DNA of 64,000 bases from a virus: IMG/VR virus record IMGVR_UViG_3300033146_004399, positions 1-64,000 of that record, one strand, 5' to 3'. The notes under the pieces were generated by a model. That model did not search any database, was not told the origin of the DNA, and worked only from the letters and a program-made list of their open reading frames with translations. Shown one piece after another: positions 45,501 to 53,396 of the stretch. The position numbers and the translations under genes were made by a program. Positions within the stretch are counted from its first letter, which is position 1. Each line of letters opens with the position of its first letter.

Positions 45501-47157
45501 TATATAACTCTTCTTCAGCTTTTTTCAACTTCTTTTCCATAATGTCAATAGCCATACCAGTAGCATTTACTGCTGTTTTAGAACCTTCATTGGGATCTAC
45601 AATAGATCTAATCCACATAAATCTATGACCATATAAAGTTAAAGGATTATCTATTGTACCAAATATAGAAGTACTATCTATTGCAGCTCCTAAAGCAGTT
45701 ACTGTCGTAAGAGCCCCTAAAAGGTAAGCTTTTATACTAATTAATTCTTGATCCACAATATTACGCGCTGAAGCATTGGTAAGAGAAGAACCATTTTTAT
45801 GCACATCAATAAAATCAAGTGATTGTTGTATTCTATCTTTTATCGTTGTTAATGTATTTATCCATCCATTTTGTAAATTCCATGAAAAACCTATATTACT
45901 ATTTACATCATCTGGATCATAATTTGGGTCTATGCCTGGTATAATCATATAATTAACAAAATATGTAAAATTAGTTATTTTAGTATAATCAATATAAGTT
46001 ATTATATCATTTATTTTAGAAATAATAGCTAACGCAGCTGAATCATATGATGAAGTCCAATAATCTTGAGATGGAGTATAACCTGGTGGATATGAGTATT
46101 GTGTCCCATTAACATCCCAAGTTCCATTACCAAACACCGTTTCTCCATCAACGTCATGAGTTAAAAACCCTTCAGTGCGGGGGGTATTAATAGCATTTGG
46201 AAGATTAATAATTCCAGGAGAATCATTAATCTCTAACAAACTAGTAGCATCAGTACTAACAATATTATTAATAAGAATATTATTTGTTTTATCGGTACCA
46301 CTACCAAAAAAAGAAAATGTTCTTGTTGGCTCAGTATAAGTATAAGGCGCGACGTCTCTATGCCTTATACCTAAAAGAGTATTATTAGTATAATAAGTAT
46401 ATGGAACTGGAGAAGAACCATAAGATACCGATTTTATATGAGGGCCAACAGGACTCTCTGTACCTATAACTGCAAGAAGATCATCAATTTTACCAAGAAG
46501 AGACTGTGACCTTTCATCTGGAGGATATATCCAAATTAAACTTCCAGGCGTAGGGCCTGGAGGATCATACCAAATTTGATATTTATCTCTGTTAATAGTA
46601 AATGAAGTACTATAATTTGGTTTGCCTAATTGTGAAGCTAATGTTGTCCACCCTTTAGTCATAGGTACATCAAATTCACCTTTTCTTCCTCGGCTTAATA
46701 CGTTATTTAATTTTATTTTCGTAGTTGTGTTACTGGTATTTGCAATTTCTGATTCTAATGTCTTCCAGCCGATATAAAAACCTGATTTATATCCTTGACC
46801 ATCTGTAAGATTATTAGCAGCTGCCCGTAAACCAGATCTTTCTGTCGAATTATGAGAAGTAAACGAAGTATTATTACCACCTTCTTTAATTATATTATTT
46901 CTTACTGTACCCCGAAGTTTATATATTATTTCGTAATAACATCGTATTAAGCCTTCAACGCCCATACTTGTCCATGTAATATTTTCATTTCTTGAATAAC
47001 CAAATAAAAGACCTAAATTAAATAAATCTTCATCAGCCATAGAATCAATTGGGGGAGCAACAGAACCATCTCTTGCCATCAATACATTTAATTTAGCCAT
47101 AAGAGCATCAGAACGTTTTTGTTTCAGTTCAAATTTTCTTTCATTTATTGTTGGCAT
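42499..47157 (-). CDS. very large virion protein (baseplate or tail fibre region, 1552 aa)
   Basis: N-terminus MPTINERKFELKQKRSDALM leads a long helical/beta part. A fibronectin-like domain lies near residues 565-690 (GGWLVAWGGQTHCNGYDVWK, THPYYKVKAYDVN). Then come four copies of a module with the pattern G-D-(I/L)-(Y/R)-x-V-x-x-x-x-x-Y-x-W-x-x-x-x-W-x-x-(V/I) (for example NGDIYFVEEPSPGAYYQWV and EGDLRLVLNENKLYRWFAWD), a tail-associated module also present in the 1009-residue tail protein. The end (WTSGIFNTANSSYLIIL) looks like a small beta domain. I infer a tail component, possibly carbohydrate-binding. Its start region is duplicated in the endonuclease gene just upstream, which overlaps by 17 nt. 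Confidence 0.7.
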   Translation of the reverse strand: MPTINERKFELKQKRSDALMAKLNVLMARDGSVAPPIDSMADEDLFNLGLLFGYSRNENITWTSMGVEGLIRCYYEIIYKLRGTVRNNIIKEGGNNTSFTSHNSTERSGLRAAANNLTDGQGYKSGFYIGWKTLESEIANTSNTTTKIKLNNVLSRGRKGEFDVPMTKGWTTLASQLGKPNYSTSFTINRDKYQIWYDPPGPTPGSLIWIYPPDERSQSLLGKIDDLLAVIGTESPVGPHIKSVSYGSSPVPYTYYTNNTLLGIRHRDVAPYTYTEPTRTFSFFGSGTDKTNNILINNIVSTDATSLLEINDSPGIINLPNAINTPRTEGFLTHDVDGETVFGNGTWDVNGTQYSYPPGYTPSQDYWTSSYDSAALAIISKINDIITYIDYTKITNFTYFVNYMIIPGIDPNYDPDDVNSNIGFSWNLQNGWINTLTTIKDRIQQSLDFIDVHKNGSSLTNASARNIVDQELISIKAYLLGALTTVTALGAAIDSTSIFGTIDNPLTLYGHRFMWIRSIVDPNEGSKTAVNATGMAIDIMEKKLKKAEEELYMFGITEPKFIPTPIIVGIEAYPVMNQTTFEMEIGGWLVAWGGQTHCNGYDVWKSDDYDPETKQGTWNKLEVSNTNYTMTDIDANTGKVLTYIIDGDVDPIPNDVDPATITHPYYKVKAYDVNAGSGDYDRSDTMSEECEPQNPAAFPFGGDSTAQHSGPRGTAQKAVTTTPTGPSIPPNTLAWVTTFKGGESLDFERRLFESEAPFDSTGSNLMVFVDGEFKNQGLTEDEGDYELLDIYKIRFNLNIAIDSEVNLVVFLRSFAKSGDYGTVSVYGDLPFPPDVENGDIYFVEEPSPGAYYQWVDPPGEWRLVGDPNGSSIWRDPVNSFTQLPTSLNVDGDIRMVLDSSTLYRWVSAQEEWVKISGSTGGSWLPPVDTSDDLLEIESNTLSNGTVVFIISEESFYRWSSTQNEWIRVTSASSSSYLRDLVNNVTDLPMSNNGEGDLRLVLNENKLYRWFAWDREWKPIIADVDLIHEELRDEDWEIVDDHDARYYPKSELDEYHGTMEERLNLLESLKPKDAQPLSGNFAITGTKIYSGYLSEGRSILRYNTLAAGDYFNKIIKDTSFILSNNDVTQFKDADKGILYCYINGEQVDEFNLAEWFNEDERINGQTYPRQFGLNNIIEILSVGPYNQYPIYQRADFQLNIKSRLLLQGENNIKLVHEIGNSAGDINSTEDFTVFWDEFDGYMGFKEIYIDEMELNSNKYLSGVRYYSMGDKLRFRFKVENLFNNTFVKDEQIFLNLDEFGITPFYINYEDINILGVPVTRIGEDIYYMNTLELELSGVYSSQPNLKLEAKNPFGVQQHSKTNTQILINTVDVKSTPLTEQFVDEYYRLLHGDYNSITAYTGQWNSEQQLTPDDLQVFGGRLIYPNQNFTNYFPSQTVNYENCSGPKYYYRVFHHANPHSNGKLIIQNFYNADSNIKAEIKLPGLTGWLDLATLYNEADFTGANGDGCLIHNKGESYEWTSGIFNTANSSYLIILKITLFADTNYIEGIRMEDW

Positions 47158-48229
47158 TTAACACCTCTAATATATTTTCTATATTATATTTTTCATTAAA
47201 GTATAATATATTCACTTGTTTTTTTATTTCTTTCATTTTCCACTTAAACTTATCATCCCAATAATAATTTGAATGAGGCTCTAAATACAAATCATAATCA
47301 AGCAAATAAAAGTCTGGGGCATAAAGTCCATCTAATTTATTTTCTTTTTTATATTTTATAAATTTTAAACCATTATGAGCAATAAAATTTATATTATTAT
47401 TTACAAGAAATTTTGCAACTTTTAGTTCGAACTTACCTTGTACTTTTTGACCATTTATATTAAACCATGCACATTTATTGTTTGAATTATTCTCTCTTGC
47501 AGTTTTCATCATTTTTATCTTAAATTCATATAACTGAGCCGGTCTCTTAACACCATATTTATTCATAAAATAAGATGTCATCCTGTCTTGCATGCCTTCA
47601 ATCTTTGAAGGGTGAGTAACACCATAATTATTATATAATGTTTGTTTACATTTCTCTTTTACGTCTTTATTCTGTAATGAACATTTAGTACCATACTTGT
47701 CTAAATTGGTATTTTGTGCTTTTAATATATTATTATATTTTTTATTTCCGTATTTTTTTAATTTAGTTTCTTCAGATTTATTTATTATAATTTTATTACC
47801 TAAACTACAAATATTACCGTATCTTTTTAAATTAGTTTTTTGTGCTTTTTTGAGTAATTTATTCGATTGTCCACTATATTCAACACCATATCGTTTTAAC
47901 ATTGTTTTAGTACGTTTCTCTGTATTAAAAGCTAATTTACCGTTATTATTTAATCTTTGAGTATTTTGAGCTTTTCTAGATATATCTTTATTCATCATAC
48001 AATTTTTAACTCCATAATTTAACATGTGCACATATTCAGTTTGATGTTTTTGACATAAACATTTCTCATGTTCTTTATAAAATTTTTTAAAACGCTTGAT
48101 GGCTTTAGATACTTTTATCCCGCATTCTTCACATATAATATCTAAACGGTCATAATTATTAAGTTTTTTACCATTTACATATATACAATTCTGCTTCAGT
48201 TCAAATTTTCTTTTATCTATTGTAGGCAT
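47141..48229 (-). CDS. KYG-repeat homing endonuclease-like protein fused to the start of the next gene's reading frame
   Basis: A 362-residue protein. The first 13 residues, MPTIDKRKFELKQ, are nearly those of the downstream 1552-residue gene (MPTINERKFELKQ); from NCIYVNGKK on it is a normal family member. Zinc ribbon: ICEECG and CLCQKHQ. KYGV-type repeats occupy about 70-235. The nuclease-like C-terminus shows CAWFNINGQKVQGKFELKVA, YAPDFYLLDYDLYLEPHSNY and YWDDKFKWKMKEI, an E...PD...E-x-H arrangement similar to PD-(D/E)xK enzymes. So the endonuclease uses the host gene's own start and ribosome site. A GTAAAGATAAAAT box lies upstream. Confidence 0.75.
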   Translation of the reverse strand: MPTIDKRKFELKQNCIYVNGKKLNNYDRLDIICEECGIKVSKAIKRFKKFYKEHEKCLCQKHQTEYVHMLNYGVKNCMMNKDISRKAQNTQRLNNNGKLAFNTEKRTKTMLKRYGVEYSGQSNKLLKKAQKTNLKRYGNICSLGNKIIINKSEETKLKKYGNKKYNNILKAQNTNLDKYGTKCSLQNKDVKEKCKQTLYNNYGVTHPSKIEGMQDRMTSYFMNKYGVKRPAQLYEFKIKMMKTARENNSNNKCAWFNINGQKVQGKFELKVAKFLVNNNINFIAHNGLKFIKYKKENKLDGLYAPDFYLLDYDLYLEPHSNYYWDDKFKWKMKEIKKQVNILYFNEKYNIENILEVLNANNK

Positions 48230-48258
48230 TTATATTTTCCTAAATATTTTATATGATT

Positions 48259-48280
48259 TTATCTTTACCAAACAAGATAA
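48259..48280. promoter_or_regulatory. divergent AAGATAA promoter-like boxes
   Basis: TTATCTT at 48259-48265 (minus-strand AAGATAA, preceding the endonuclease/1552-residue gene) and AAGATAA at 48274-48280 (plus, preceding the 512-residue gene) stand back to back, 8 bases apart, in the only intergenic space between the divergent units. Confidence 0.45.
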
Positions 48281-48285
48281 ATTTA

Positions 48286-48363
48286 TAGTGAATTGTAAAA
48301 GATTAAATATATAGTGAATTGTAAAAGATTAAATATATAGTGAATTGTAAAAGATTAAATATA
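48286..48363 (+). repeat. three tandem 26-bp repeats in a leader region
   Basis: Three identical 26-bp units beginning TAGTGAATTGTAAAAGATTA, plus the first bases of a fourth, between the plus-strand promoter-like box and the start of the 512-residue gene at 48386. Each unit contains TTGTAAAAGATTAAATATA, itself close to the promoter-like motif of this genome, so the array may be multiple promoter or binding sites. There are no spacers, so it is not a CRISPR. Confidence 0.85.
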
Positions 48364-48385
48364 TAGTAAATGATTAGGAGTTAAA

Positions 48386-49924
48386 ATGTCAATAATAGTA
48401 AATAGAATGATGGCCTTAGAATTAGAATTTGTTAATTCAGAAGCGTTTGGATATATCGCTTGGTTCGATGTACCACCAGAACCGGAAAACGAAAACGACC
48501 CAATAATACCTCAAACGCAAGTCGCAACACTTGGCTTGGGGTCTACTACAGATAAATTTATAACATGGTCTTTAGCTGAATTAGATTATATTAAAATAAC
48601 AGGTGGAGGCTTACAATTTGATTCTACAGCTTGGTTTAAAACAAAAAATTCAAAACCTCAGTTTAATGAATATGGTGATCCAATAGAAGATAAAATATTT
48701 ACAAATTGTAAAGTTAGTTTTAATCAAGATCTTACAGGTATGGAATATGCATCATATTTACCGATTGGTCCTGATTTAACTATAGACCCAGAGAATTATA
48801 CAGATGAAGAAAAAAGATATGAAGAATTAAAAGCTATAAAAGAAGAATATGCTAATAATAATACAGCTCTCCTTATTGAACATGAAAATGCTATAGCTTT
48901 TTCTAATCCTGTAACTGGCAGACTTATAGGTTCTATAGATACTGTAGGCGAAGCATTTAATTGGTATGGTGCTTTCTCCTTGGGTTCTGAAACAGAAGAT
49001 TCAACATTTGAAGTTAAAAGAGTTGACGTAAATAAATTTAATATAACTCTTAATGCTGATACTAATTTAATGCCAGAATTAGCTTTTAAATATGAAAATA
49101 TTAAGTCATGGAGTATTTATATGGATACAGACCTTCATATAAAAAATAATAATGATAATGGAATAATAATAAAAAACACTGAAATAGAATTTACTGGCGA
49201 GATAATTTATCAAGATGTATTTTTATCAGATTATTTTTACGCACAAACTGAATTAAATGACGGAATACTAGATGAAAGATATTATACTGAAACTGAATTA
49301 AATGACGGAATACTAGATGAAAGATATTATACTGAAACCGAATTAAATGACGGAATACTAGATGAAAGATATTATACTAAAACTGAAGTTGATGATATAA
49401 TTTCCGCATTAGATTTAAATTCTTTAAAACCAATATATTATGAATTTATAAATGATGAATGGGTTGAGATTACTCTTAATATTACTGATGAATATTATGA
49501 TCTTCAAAATGAAACTGTAGAAGATGACGAATATTGGCTGGCAGAGTTAGAAGACGATATTTATAAACGTGTATCTGATTCTTGGGTCTCAATTATTCAA
49601 GTCGAAATAACATATCCAGAACTTTTACCTCACGTTTTAGTAATAGGAGAAACTGGAATTACTAATGATAAATTATATGAATGGAATGGGAACAATTGGC
49701 AATTTATTAAAAATGAAAATGAATTAACATATACTATAGTATTACACAAATCAGATATTATTGATCCTATGGAAGGCGACGAATTTAAAATCAATGCAAC
49801 AAATAAATTTTATAGATACGAAAATGGTGAACTTGTAATTATGGATACACCACATCCTCTATATGATAGTCTTCCGTCACAATATGACATTATTAATAAA
49901 GTAGTAAAATACTCATTCACATAA
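48386..49924 (+). CDS. putative virion fibre/tail protein (512 aa)
   Basis: An acidic 512-residue protein with beta-rich composition. Residues 285-335 hold three perfect 15-residue repeats, TETELNDGILDERYY, ending with TKTEVDDIISAL, the 'D-x-RYYT-(K/E)-(T/S)-E' fibre motif that also occurs in the 2300- and 901-residue proteins. The C-terminal 170 residues contain tail modules of the W-x-x-I type (NNWQFIKNENELTY, GDEFKINATNKFYRYENGEL). It is the only large virion gene on the plus strand here and has its own leader with tandem repeats and TTAGGAGTT before the start. A fibre or fibre-attachment role is inferred. Confidence 0.65.
   Translation: MSIIVNRMMALELEFVNSEAFGYIAWFDVPPEPENENDPIIPQTQVATLGLGSTTDKFITWSLAELDYIKITGGGLQFDSTAWFKTKNSKPQFNEYGDPIEDKIFTNCKVSFNQDLTGMEYASYLPIGPDLTIDPENYTDEEKRYEELKAIKEEYANNNTALLIEHENAIAFSNPVTGRLIGSIDTVGEAFNWYGAFSLGSETEDSTFEVKRVDVNKFNITLNADTNLMPELAFKYENIKSWSIYMDTDLHIKNNNDNGIIIKNTEIEFTGEIIYQDVFLSDYFYAQTELNDGILDERYYTETELNDGILDERYYTETELNDGILDERYYTKTEVDDIISALDLNSLKPIYYEFINDEWVEITLNITDEYYDLQNETVEDDEYWLAELEDDIYKRVSDSWVSIIQVEITYPELLPHVLVIGETGITNDKLYEWNGNNWQFIKNENELTYTIVLHKSDIIDPMEGDEFKINATNKFYRYENGELVIMDTPHPLYDSLPSQYDIINKVVKYSFT
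49247..49381 (+). repeat. three tandem 45-bp coding repeats
   Basis: Three nearly identical 45-bp units encode TETELNDGILDERYY in the 512-residue protein; only one or two bases differ, so the expansion is recent. Confidence 0.9.
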
Positions 49925-49962
49925 TGAACATGTATATTCATATAGTGAAGAGTGTCTTCATA

Positions 49963-49984
49963 CTATGAACACTAGTGTTCATAG
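49963..49984. other. 22-bp perfect palindrome in a cluster of inverted repeats
   Basis: Two 11-bp arms (left arm CTATGAACACT) form a perfect palindrome just after the 512-residue gene. Two weaker inverted repeats precede it: ATGAA-N8-TTCAT at 49924-49941 and TGAAG-N5-CTTCA near 49946-49960. All share the half-site TGAA/TTCA. Without a U run it is not a normal terminator; a protein-binding site or cruciform is possible. Confidence 0.6.
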
Positions 49985-50127
49985 GATGAACCGATAAATA
50001 TATAATAAATAGATCTTATATAAACATAATACTACTATAGAATTTTACCTTTATACTAAATATATTATATTATTAAATTCAATACTAGTGAATTAATCAC
50101 TGCTTAAAATTTGTATAATATTGTATT

Positions 50128-51231
50128 TTATCCATTTAATAGTTCCTTAATTTTTTCTATATTATATTCTTCATCAAAGTAAAATATCTTTACTTGTTTC
50201 TCTATTTCCTGCATCTTCCACTCAAATTTATCATCCCACCAATATTTAGCATGTGGTTCTAAATATAAATCGTATTCTGGTAAATAAAAATCTGGGTGAT
50301 AATAATGTTTATTACCATCTTCTGCATAATATTTTATACTTTTTAATCCTTTATGCGCTATAAATTTAATTCCATTTTTTAATAAATAATTTGCCACTTT
50401 TAATTCAAACATACCTTGGAGCTTATGGTCTTCAATTAAATACCACTTGCATCTACCACCTTTCCCCCACGAATTATTTTTGTTTTTAGTTTTGCGGATT
50501 TTTTGTTTTATTTCTTCAATTTGTGTACAACTTTTTGCACCATATTTTTTTAACATTGTTGCCTGCGATTTCAACATCATATCAGCTACAACTTTTGGGT
50601 CTTTCATTCTATGTTCATAGCCATATTTCTCAAGATTAGTTTTCTTTATTCTCTCTTTTATTTCTTCAGATTGAAAACCATTTTTAACACCATATTTTTT
50701 AATCATACCTTCTTCTAATAAATCTCTTCTCTTTAATATTTCATTTACACCGTATTTCTTTAATACGGTAGCTGTTTGCTTTTCTTTTAATTCTTTATTT
50801 TGTGTCGCGTACTTTACACCATATCGTTTTATCATAGTATTTTCTTGTTTCATTTTAACATCTTTAATTTGTAAAGCATGTTCAACACCATATCGTTTTA
50901 ACATGGTATTTTTGCCCTTATTTTTTACATCTTCAATTTGCATAGGATTAGAGACACCATACTTTTCCATATTGGTATGTTTCTGCTGACAAGCTTTACA
51001 ATATTGTTTCACATTAAGGAAATTTTTATTATAATCAAAATAAGACTTAAATTTTTTTTTACATTCATCACAAATGTATATTACTTTATCTCTTTGAGTA
51101 AGATTAATTTTATTATTTATAAGGAGTGTTTTTACTTTCTCTTTTCGATGGTAAGGTAAAAAATCTACAATATTTATAGATTTAATATCTACTATTTCTT
51201 TAGTTTTATACAATTTAATTTGTTTTATCAT
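50128..51231 (-). CDS. KYG-repeat homing endonuclease-like protein (367 aa)
   Basis: N-terminal zinc ribbon (YICDECKKKF, YCKACQQKH), then six or more KYGV-type repeats (about residues 90-225: EKYGVSNPMQIEDVKNK, KRYGVEHALQIKDVKMK and so on), and the nuclease-like end CKWYLIEDHKLQGMFELKVA, YHPDFYLPEYDLYLEPHAKY and WWDDKFEWKMQEI. All proposed core residues (E, PD, E-x-H) are kept, so it is probably active. A TATAAGATAACTATATG sequence places the promoter-like box only four bases before the ATG and no ribosome site is visible, so it may be poorly expressed or leaderless. It follows the coiled-coil protein gene by 29 bases. Confidence 0.75.
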   Translation of the reverse strand: MIKQIKLYKTKEIVDIKSINIVDFLPYHRKEKVKTLLINNKINLTQRDKVIYICDECKKKFKSYFDYNKNFLNVKQYCKACQQKHTNMEKYGVSNPMQIEDVKNKGKNTMLKRYGVEHALQIKDVKMKQENTMIKRYGVKYATQNKELKEKQTATVLKKYGVNEILKRRDLLEEGMIKKYGVKNGFQSEEIKERIKKTNLEKYGYEHRMKDPKVVADMMLKSQATMLKKYGAKSCTQIEEIKQKIRKTKNKNNSWGKGGRCKWYLIEDHKLQGMFELKVANYLLKNGIKFIAHKGLKSIKYYAEDGNKHYYHPDFYLPEYDLYLEPHAKYWWDDKFEWKMQEIEKQVKIFYFDEEYNIEKIKELLNG

Positions 51232-51260
51232 ATAGTTATCTTATAAAATAGTGTCAAGCT

Positions 51261-52127
51261 TTAGATCACAATTCCTAAACTTTTAACAATTCCATCCGTT
51301 ATAGATTCCATTTTAGCTGCAGCAGGAGGTGGCAATGTAGGCATTTGTGCTCTAACACATTCTAACATTCCACCTATAGCTAGACCTATAGGGAGGATCA
51401 TTGGACATGTAATCCATTTCCCTAACATTTGTCTTACTTTATCTGTTATACAATTACCTTTAGGGAGTACAGGGAGAGTTGGTAAAGATGGAGGATCTGG
51501 AAGATCAGGATAGTATGGTACAGGAACTTCAAAATCATCTGCATAATCTTCCAAGAATTCCCAATCTTTTTTTAATTGAATAAGAGTTAAAGGGGTTATT
51601 CTTTTGACAGCTCGTTCCATTTCCCACACTTCCAACTTTTTATTCATAATTTCTATAGTTATAAGGAGAATGGCAACAAGCCATTCATCAAGAGAAGTTA
51701 TCATATCTTGCCATGTTTGTGACATCTCTTCGTTACCTTCCTCTTCTGCAGCTTTAGCTTTTTCTGAGTATTTAAATACTGTATCTTTATATTTAGCTAA
51801 TTCTGCAGCTTGATAAACCTTTAATTCATCCATCTCAATATATATTTCTGGTATTCTTTCTTCATATTCTTTGAGTTGAATTTTCATTTTATCTTGAGCT
51901 TCTTTTTCGTCTATGTAGAGTTTTTTTAATGCAGCAGCCCTTTGCGTTTTTGCTTTTCTCAATTGTTTAGCATACATTTCAACCATTTTCTGAATAATTT
52001 TAGCAATTAATTCAAAAAAGAAATTTATTAAATACTCTAACAATTGTAAGATAAAAGATATTGCAGCACCGAAAGGGATTGCTGGTATTGCTATAATACC
52101 CATAGGTATAAGCCCCATAGAATCCAT
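51261..52127 (-). CDS. unknown protein with hydrophobic N-terminus, coiled coil and Pro-rich segment
   Basis: From the first ATG (52127) it is 288 residues: MGLIPMGIIAIPAIPFGAAI plus SFILQLLEYLINFFFELIAK make one or two hydrophobic segments, residues 45-175 form a charged coiled coil (QLRKAKTQRAAALKKLYIDE and following), then a Pro-rich stretch (YYPDLPDPPSLPTLPVLP) and a Cys-containing hydrophobic end. The open, protein-like frame continues 36 codons further upstream without an ATG (see 52128-52235), so the true N-terminus was probably longer and was disturbed by the adjacent endonuclease gene. It lies among virion genes. A tail or membrane-active virion protein is possible; I do not recognise it. 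Confidence 0.6.
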   Translation of the reverse strand: MDSMGLIPMGIIAIPAIPFGAAISFILQLLEYLINFFFELIAKIIQKMVEMYAKQLRKAKTQRAAALKKLYIDEKEAQDKMKIQLKEYEERIPEIYIEMDELKVYQAAELAKYKDTVFKYSEKAKAAEEEGNEEMSQTWQDMITSLDEWLVAILLITIEIMNKKLEVWEMERAVKRITPLTLIQLKKDWEFLEDYADDFEVPVPYYPDLPDPPSLPTLPVLPKGNCITDKVRQMLGKWITCPMILPIGLAIGGMLECVRAQMPTLPPPAAAKMESITDGIVKSLGIVI

Positions 52128-52235
52128 TATAACTTCAGATATAGTTTTAATACCTGCAACAAGGATTGGAGGAGCTGCTGCTGTAAAATCTAAGCCTAAT
52201 TTAATCGCTTCGCCTATGCTGGGTAGAACCGGGAT
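52128..52235 (-). other. in-frame upstream extension of the coiled-coil gene lacking an ATG/GTG/TTG start
   Basis: Reads IPVLPSIGEAIKLGLDF, TAAAPPILVAGIKTI and SEVI directly into the ATG at 52127. The first codons (ATC CCG GTT CTA CCC AGC) are GC-rich compared with the neighbourhood. A near-perfect ribosome site AGAGGAGGT ends seven bases before ATC at 52235, so initiation at ATC is possible. The stretch overlaps the last codons of the endonuclease gene in another frame. Confidence 0.5.
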
Positions 52236-53392
52236 AGTAGTACCTCCTCTATATTATATTTTTCATTAAAGTATAATATTTTCACTTGTTTTTTTACCTC
52301 TTTCATTTTCCACTTAAACTTATCATCCCACCAATACTTAGCATGTGGTTCTAAATATAAATTATATTCAGGTAAATAAAAATCTGGATAATAATTACTT
52401 TCTACATTATCTTCATTTAAATATTTAATTGATGCTATATTATCATGTGTAATAAATTTAATTTTATTTTCTACCAACCAGTTAGCTACTTCTAATTCAA
52501 AAGTACCTTGTATTTGTTGCCCCTCTATTTTAAACCATTTACAGGAATTTTTAACAGAAGTACCATAACGTTTTAACATTGTTTCTTTTGATTTATCAAG
52601 CCGGGCAATTGAAGTAACGCCATGATTTTTAATAAATGTTTCTTGCCTCCGCTTAACTATATCAGGATGTTTAGAGGGGTTATCAACTCCCCAATTATTT
52701 AACATAGTTTGTTTCATTTTGTCTTTTACCTCTTTCAGTTGTGTAGTGCTTTCAACACCATATTTATTTAAGTTGTTTTCTTTTATTTTATTTTGTATTT
52801 CTTTTGATTGTGACGGGTTTTCTACACCCCAATTATTTAACATAGTTTGCTTTATTTTATTTTGTATTTTTTCCGATTGAAAAGGATTTTTCACTCCGTA
52901 TTTTTTAAGATTAGTTTTCTCCATTTTTTCTATATTATGGTATCCTTCATTACCATATCTCTCTAATTTAGTTTGTTTAATTTTAACTTTGACAAAATCT
53001 AATGTATTTACATTATTTGTTCCATACTTCTTGTTTATAAGATTGTTATGTTCTTTAGTCCCATAACCATAAGCCACTTTTGAGCCATATCGTTCTATAC
53101 ATGTTTGTTCTGTTTTGTCTCTTACTATTTTTGATTGTGTTGGCCATTCAGTACCATACTTATTTAGATTCGCTTCTTTTCTATGACATTTGGTACATAG
53201 AATTTTATCATTCCAGTATCTTGGTCTTCGTTTGAATACAGCCTTTTCTTCTTTACCACATTCATCACACTCAATAACAATATAATCAATAGCATTTATT
53301 TTTTTATTATTTACATGAATGTTTTTATCATCTATAACTATATTGCCTTTTACTGTCTCGTTTGTTTTTCTATCTATAAAATATTTTATCAT
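52214..53392 (-). CDS. KYG-repeat homing endonuclease-like protein (392 aa)
   Basis: N-terminal zinc ribbon (IECDECGKEEK, LCTKCHRKE), KYGV/NWGV-type repeats at about 80-270 (LKKYGVKNPFQSEKIQNKIK and similar), then CKWFKIEGQQIQGTFELEVA, YYPDFYLPEYNLYLEPHAKY and WWDDKFKWKMKEVKKQVKIL, the same nuclease-like core as the genes at 47141 and 50128. The natural end of the family (…YNIEEVL) runs on as LSRFYPA through the start of the next gene, so the original stop was lost on insertion. The ribosome site TAGGAGAA lies in a leftover coding fragment of the invaded gene (53397-53423). Confidence 0.75.
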   Translation of the reverse strand: MIKYFIDRKTNETVKGNIVIDDKNIHVNNKKINAIDYIVIECDECGKEEKAVFKRRPRYWNDKILCTKCHRKEANLNKYGTEWPTQSKIVRDKTEQTCIERYGSKVAYGYGTKEHNNLINKKYGTNNVNTLDFVKVKIKQTKLERYGNEGYHNIEKMEKTNLKKYGVKNPFQSEKIQNKIKQTMLNNWGVENPSQSKEIQNKIKENNLNKYGVESTTQLKEVKDKMKQTMLNNWGVDNPSKHPDIVKRRQETFIKNHGVTSIARLDKSKETMLKRYGTSVKNSCKWFKIEGQQIQGTFELEVANWLVENKIKFITHDNIASIKYLNEDNVESNYYPDFYLPEYNLYLEPHAKYWWDDKFKWKMKEVKKQVKILYFNEKYNIEEVLLSRFYPA

Positions 53393-53396
53393 TACA

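Noticed and set aside
48286-48363. Short regular repeats considered as a CRISPR array
   Set aside because: Units are directly adjacent with no spacers, only three copies, and no cas genes in the window.
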